Assembly (NCBI GenBank): GCA_005406025.1
Contig: BGZK01000734.1
Location: 62,001-126,000 of the forward strand
DNA from: Eumeta japonica
Taxonomy: Eukaryota > Arthropoda > Insecta > Lepidoptera > Psychidae
Reading direction: 5' to 3'
DNA length: 64,000 bases
A program made the position numbers and the translations under genes. The notes below the pieces were generated by a model. The model did not search any database and was not told the origin of the DNA. It saw nothing but the letters and a program-made list of their open reading frames with translations. Below are positions 58,011 to 64,000 of the stretch, in pieces; position 1 is the stretch's first letter; every line of letters starts with the position of its first letter.

Positions 58011-59754
58011 TGGGCAATCGTGCGTTCAACCATCATTTTGGGCTATACGGAGAAAGTATATACTATATCTTCACTCTATTAAAACTTTTAATATAATAAA
58101 TTGTGAAGAAAAATTTTGTAGCAAAATAAATACCTTTACATGCATTTTTAACTTGTTTCTTCAACTGAATAAAGTCTTTTAAGAATAGTAGGTATTTACT
58201 TTTTAACGGTAACTTTTGATAATAGTTTTTTTAATGTCAAATGTTGCCAAAATACTGCTTCCAGGAATTATAAGAAGAATATAATAAATGAACTGTAAAT
58301 CACGATGTAAGTATGAATAACAAGAAACAATGCACTTATTAAGATCTGTGGTCGCTGATTATCCTTTCAGAAAATAAATGCCATTTTGTAAATAAAAATA
58401 AGAAAAAACATTAAACTACCAGTTTCTATATCATTTAATATTTTTATGTGTACTATAACTTACAAAGTCTCCAAATGACATAATTATAGTTTTTTTAAGT
58501 TTTAAAATTTTATATCAAATATTATTACAAAGTGGAAGAAAGAAGTAAGTAATTGGAAAATCTCTCCATTTCCTGAAAAATTTATTTCAAAGGTATATAG
58601 AAATGTATTTTTCTGCACAACTCCTATATGTAAGTACTCGTATATTCAAAAAAACTCACAGAGATTTGCAATTACTATTTTTTATACAGACAAAATATCG
58701 AATCGAAATTGACAAGTTTTGATTAACCTATTTTTTTTATAAACAAGCCAATAATGATTTATCTGTTTATTTACATTAGCTAAAGGTAAGAGAGAGAATC
58801 TCTCTCTCTCATCTTTAACGTAAATACACAGCAAAACAGATTTCGCGAGCAGTAGTAGGCGAATGGTCACGGTGCTGATTTTGCATCGGGAGGCTAAAGG
58901 GGTTGATTTCTGACTCAAAACGACTCGTGACTCATTACGTGCCCCGAATAGCACTTTAGACTTCGGCCGCAAATGACTGTCATTTCATCGATGACAATGG
59001 ATGCTAACAGACTCCAAGCAGGGCTCAGCCAGCACGACCGACTTAAGGTTCAAGTTTCCACAATATATTCCTGCTGAAATTACAAACGCGAAGGTGCTTT
59101 TGTTTCTTTATTTGTACGTTTGTCCTTGTTTCACACAGAAACGAAGCAATGAATTAGCATAATTTGTGAGTAAAGTTAGTTTATGGAACAAAAGATAATT
59201 TAACCTACACCTTATCCCAAAAATAAATGCAGTCTGTAGAATACTAATGCAGTCTGTAAAATTATGAATTAGGATATCATTTTATATATCATTATCAACT
59301 GCATTTGTCATTAAAACTGAATTTGTGATTTAAACTGGTTTGAAAACATGCACCTGCAATGGAATGGAAAAAACCTGGTCCGGCAACCGTGTTTAAACCC
59401 AAACAAGTGTAACGATCTCGAAAAACGTTCAATCGAACGGAAAGACTCTTACCGCAATCCATTAATAATATGTCCAAATAAAATTATAGTTGTCAACGTT
59501 AATCTTATTATATTACTATTTGCAAATGCAAAAAAGGCTTAAAGAACTAAAAATTGTCATCGATATTGTTATCAGCAAAAGGAATGCGATCTTAAATTAT
59601 TCAAAATTAATTATTGCAGAAATCATAATAATTTAATACTTGCTATCTTTAGTAATTTTATATGAAAAAAATTTACTTAACTTAAGGCGTTTGAAATCAG
59701 AAAAGTTCTTTACGATCGCATAAAGTTTTGTATAAATTCCTATTCGTGATCGTT

Positions 59755-60110
59755 TTGAGCTTCACAAGAATCCACCCGACCACACCGCGGGTCACACCGC
59801 GCCGGGAGTTGAACGCAGAAGACCTCGGCCTGGGGACGCATCCGCTCCCGCCGGCGCCGGAGGAGCGAAAGCAGCGAAGGTCAAACGCTAACCTAACGCG
59901 AGCCAACGAACTATTGCGTGAGCCCCGACACCCGCCACGGCGTCACATTCCCGGGACGCCGTACACTTTCTCATTTAAATAGAATATCGTGTTCGGTCGT
60001 TATTGAACGCGGGTCGTCGGTCACTGAGATTTTGACTTTGTGATTCTCATCTGGAGAAAGTAGAGGGCATTGTGTGTCGGCCTCGCACCTCTGATAGGCT
60101 TCGGAGATGC
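59755..60110. other. CpG-rich patch, possible promoter or first exon
   Basis: This is the most GC-rich part of the window. Both strands happen to be open for 70-85 codons, which argues that the openness is compositional. A TTTAAATAG about 25-30 bp before TCGGTCGTTATTG could be a weak TATA-like site for a plus-strand start near 60000. Nothing downstream was identified. Confidence 0.3.
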
Positions 60111-61689
60111 TTGGCATTAGTTGACTCGACGCCACATGACTTTGTTATTGTAACAAAAATATTAACTTATAATATCAGAAATTTATAAACAGTAATCTAT
60201 AGCACAATAACATATATGACGAAGAAAGAAGGAATATATAAATGACAAATACACAAAAAATGGAAAAAACATTTTTTAATGTCAAAAATACTTCTATCCG
60301 TAACTAACATACTATACATTAACTCTATCGCAGGTAGAAAGATTTCAAACAGGGTATGAAGAGTTAAATGAACTTATTAGTTATAGGATTGTTTCAGTTG
60401 TTGACCCACCGACTTAGGATACGTAGGGTAGACTGTTTGCCTATCCTACCTGACTCTTGTTGTACGCCATATTTTTTTGGAAAATTTATATAATAGCAAA
60501 AAAATTTTTCAAGCAAGTGAGGTAACAAATTTCAAGTTTTATAAATTTTTATAGCAATTATGACACTCGTTCAAAACATCATCTATAATCTCAAAAAATG
60601 CGCGCCTCTTAAATATTGTTGAGCCTCATCAATTTTATGAGGAATTTTCCTCTCAGGTCGGTCGCAATTAAATTCTAGAACAGAGTTATAGTTGGCATTA
60701 AATTTAATTCTGTACTGTTCTACGAAATTTTCAAACCCTTTATTTATTCGAACAGGGTAAACAGTTTCACTGGTAATTTTCTATGATATTTTATACTAAG
60801 TATCTGTCTTAGAAAATATAGTTAGAAACGTATTTAGAAAAAAAGTAAATTGACCTTCCTTTCCTCTCGTAATCAGTTTAATAATTTCCTTAAAAGATAA
60901 CGTTGAAAAAGCAGCAGATTTTTATTTATTTAAAAATATTTCGTTGAGAGAGCTATTCTCAGTTGGTTCCGTAGAAAATTGTCCTTCACTACCCTATACA
61001 TGCTTCCCGGTCGAGGTTAAATGAGTGACAACGCGGAGGCTTAGGCGGCGGTTATTTAACCTGAATTAACTGGCACGCAAACGTGTTAGCATAAATTATC
61101 AACACAAACCGTAACACTGTTAACATGTATCTCAGGACCGGTGGTTTAGGTTTCATCGCCCGAGTTGCAAGGAAGAAAACCACTTTGAAAATAACTATCT
61201 CAATCCTACGATGTACAATGCGCCAACAAGATGCATGACTAAGGGGTGTTCAATCCTTTGTGCCAAACTCGAAGGGCCTGGCAAATATTGTTGATTCTCG
61301 CCCTCGTACGAGAATGGTCAGCCTGTGAGCGACTTTTTGTTTGATCCTATTGTAGGAACCAAATGAAGAAACCATAAGAACTAAAGCAAACCCAAATCCA
61401 AGGAACAATACTAATCCAACAAATATTTCACCCAGTATGGTTTAATCGGCTTCGATCTTCCTTTGTTATCGTCTAGCCGGCTGGAATTAGAACACGGCTT
61501 TCAGGGTCAAACAACTGATAAATACATGGATACGGTTCCAAGTGTGAAACACAATACCACGAATTCACCTGTACTATAGCAAATAGTACTGATTAAAATG
61601 TACCAAAAGGAAAAAAGTACTTTTTCCCTCAACTGCGAGGATAAATGATACAATCAGATTCAAACAACTTCCGACTAACCAAAAAGAAG

Positions 61690-64000
61690 TTAACAGTGAA
61701 CTTCCCAAAAAAATACCTAAACCGCCATCAACCATTTTATATGGTATAGAAGACGTCAATAACCTGACGGAAGTTCTAAAAATTTTCAAAACAAAAATGA
61801 TTTTACCTACAAAACTTTTAAACAAGACCAACTACAGTTCAGTTTTATTATGACAGTTACATATACAAAAATGTTATAGATGCTGTTAGAGGGAAAGGCC
61901 TGATAAGACATTTAACATGAAAGCCAATCAACCGAATAGAATTGTGATTAGAAACCTACACCACACAATGCCAATCACTATCAAAAAAGAAACACTGGAA
62001 AGTACAGGCAACACTGTTGTTTGTGAAATGATAAGTATCCATACTTATACTTATCATTTCACAAACAACAATGAAAAGAAACCGATCTTTACATTTTTCG
62101 TCAATTGGGTCCAAAGCTCAAATAATATAATACTTCAAAATTACACTAATCATCCATCAGTCACTGTAGAAGATCTGCATAAACACAACTTAGTAATCCA
62201 AATTCAAAGATACCAGCAATATGGTTACACTAGAAACATCACATAATGACAGAGATATACTGATATCTTAAAAGCTAACAAAAATATCCACAACGAGTAC
62301 AAGCAAACTTCAAACAAAACATTCGTTTAACAAACTGAAAAAAATTAACCTAATCCTTTAACAAATGAGTAAATCAATCTGTCTCATAACAACCTTAATC
62401 TCTAAAATAACAGAATGACTCCTCTCAAGACAATAATCTGGAAGTTAGATAGGCTTTGCTAACCAAAGTTGTAATCTTGTTGCACGTGCATAATATCTAT
62501 ATGCTATACGAAACTCACTTTACGGCTAATAGTTGTGTCAAAATAAGAAACTATGAAATCTACGCTATAAATTTCCCACATAGAGCATAAACAGGAGCGG
62601 TGGTAATAGTAGGATTAAACATAAAACACAGAAATAGCTTGAGTTTAAGAAAATTCTCATCCAAGTAGCCATTATTGCAATAAAAAATTAAAACGAAACA
62701 TTCAACGTTCATGCTATTTGCTGCCCTCCGAAACACAAAACAGCAGTGGAGCAATAAAACTATTCAACACTCTTGGCATACACTTTATAATATAAGGAGA
62801 CTGGACTGCTAATAATCTCCACTGGGCTCCAGACTAACTAACATCAGAGGCAGATAACTTAAAAAATGTCTAGACAAGAATAAACTTACAGCAATCTTCA
62901 CAGTAGAAATCACCAACTTACCTAGTAATTCAAACAAGTAACCAGATGTCATATATTTCTTTATTTTGAATGGTCTAACGAGACTGTTCCACAACACACG
63001 AATAACCTGAAGGTGAACTCGAACCATGTACTGGTAATACTAACAATTGGTTTACAGTAGTTAACATTACAAGAACTACAAAGCTATATAGTAAACGTAC
63101 AAATTGGGCATATTTTGAGGAATTAATGCACTAAAGGCTTGACCTAAAAATATCTCTAAAGATAAAATCGTACATTGATAAAGCGATCGAAACAATAACC
63201 ACAACCATTTAAGTGTGTATTTGACGATGTACTCCGGTTGTCACCGAGCGCCTATCGTAATGTATGTCTATTTTGAAAGCATACGGTTGAAAATTCGGAA
63301 TGAAAAAATCTAAGATGTGTGTCGTATATCGTAAAAAACCCAAGCGACAAAACAGAACTAAATAGAGCTACTAAAGAATTGAAGACCCCAGTAACAGATA
63401 CCATTGATCTAGCGTTGTAAACTTATTAGGAGGGCTTCGCAGCAACTAAAACAATTAATTCCACTATGACGAGCATGCAAACATTTCAATAAAAGTTATG
63501 TAAGTCACCATTAAGAAGACAGGATGGAAAATGGGCTAAATCCGGACAAAGTAAAGCGAAAGTATTCGCTAAACATCTGAGCCAAATTATAAATTGATTC
63601 AATACTTAACTAAAACTTCCAACTAGACCCTCATTTGAAAAAAGAAACACCTGGGGAGATCATAGGAAATGTAAAATCTATGAATAACAACAAGGCATCA
63701 GAATTCGACCTCATTGACAATAAAGTTCTATACGCCTAGACAGGCAAGGCTATAGTGTACATAATCATGATCTTCAATGCTATTATGAGGGTACGATAAT
63801 TCCTTAATATATGGAATTTGAAATTTTATGAATATAGAAGCATATAATAGGAAAAATATGAAAGTCTTCCCAATAATGAAAGGGAAAAATCCATTGTCCT
63901 TGACCACCACTTCGGCTTTCGGAGAGAAGACTCCACCACAGAACAATTAGAAAATCATTCGAGATGAAAAAATAGTGTTCATCAGCATTTCTCAACATAC
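61690..64000 (+). mobile_element. Jockey-type LINE fossil, ORF1 and start of ORF2, runs off the right edge
   Basis: ORF1 remnants: DVNNLTEVLKIF, then NRIVIRNLHH (the conserved nucleocapsid-like domain of Jockey ORF1), then IQRYQQYGYTRNIT at about 62203-62243. The last is a zinc knuckle whose Cys residues have been replaced. ORF2 remnants: YETHFTANS near 62510 and GSRLTNIRGR, both from the apurinic endonuclease. Then come NNNKASEFDLIDNKVL and FGFRREDSTTEQLE (63910-63950) from the reverse transcriptase. Stops and frameshifts are frequent. ORF1 also contains a 24 bp inverted duplication (62015-62070). The 5' end may lie further left, near 61300. Confidence 0.82.
62015..62070. repeat. Hairpin, 24 bp perfect arms, inside the Jockey fossil
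   Basis: 62015-62038 and 62047-62070 are exact reverse complements around an eight-base loop. In the element's frame it replaces the middle of ORF1, so it formed after insertion. Confidence 0.85.

Larger units (their letters stand above)
51481..61689. other. Intergenic, no supported gene
   Basis: Contents identified: CpG-rich patches (53260-53420, 53640-53740, 57780-58010, 59755-60110), dispersed repeats (54250-55725, 56740-56815, 57530-57625) and a CTAC microsatellite (53993-54008). Frames such as 52551-52742, 53603-53842 and 59728-59982 have no recognisable domain or splice context. Confidence 0.45.

Noticed and set aside
59728..59982. Overlapping open frames on both strands in the GC island
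   Set aside because: Simultaneous openness on both strands at high GC is compositional, and neither product is recognisable.
1..64000. tRNA genes
   Set aside because: Scanned for the GGTTCGANNCC B-box with a fitting acceptor stem; only partial matches were seen (for example near 46424 and 53388) and none folds as a tRNA.

Overview
The window is nuclear DNA from an insect, almost certainly a moth or butterfly. It is AT-rich and gene-poor. Coding sequence is split into short exons with GT/AG borders. Intergenic and intronic DNA is packed with decayed transposons of types common in Lepidoptera (mariner, piggyBac-like, RTE-like and Jockey-like LINEs, and short dispersed repeats such as those ending in ACGGAACCCTAAAA). 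There is no operon structure and nothing bacterial. I found no CRISPR array, tRNA or rRNA.

Two genes can be assigned, both on the minus strand. (1) About 430-19675: fifteen exons of an orthologue of cilia- and flagella-associated protein 70 (CFAP70/TTC18), running right to left. They cover the N-terminal C2-like region, the middle region and the first TPR repeats. The C-terminal TPRs lie left of base 1 and the start exon was not found. Exon phases agree across all joins except two places, where an exon is probably missing or mis-bordered (8072-8416 and 549-2230). (2) 31646-33415: a complete three-exon juvenile hormone acid O-methyltransferase family gene (JHAMT-like, 281 residues), with a TATA box and a CpG-rich promoter at about 33540-33670.

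Layout: 1-19.7 kb is CFAP70, with an RTE-like fossil, two mariner-type fossils and several hairpins in its introns. 19.7-31.6 kb is intergenic, with an RTE-like remnant, a piggyBac-like pseudogene (24.1-25.9 kb) and a palindromic minisatellite (28.5-28.7 kb). 31.6-33.7 kb is the JHAMT-like gene. 33.7-61.7 kb is gene-poor, with two weak gene candidates (a plus-strand terminal exon at 39.2 kb and a minus-strand signal-peptide ORF at 51.4 kb), an RTE-like remnant at 44.6-45.0 kb, dispersed repeats and several CpG-rich islands of unknown role. 61.7-64.0 kb is a decayed Jockey-type LINE that runs off the right edge.

The two genes are functionally unrelated as far as can be seen: a sperm-flagellum/cilium protein and a last-step juvenile hormone enzyme. 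I did not find a new multi-gene system. The most unusual non-genic signals are a scatter of very precise short-loop inverted duplications (up to 28 bp arms with no mismatch), which look like template-switch scars or small hairpin sources, and the palindromic minisatellite. Family assignments rest on remembered homologues and motif recognition, not on a search.
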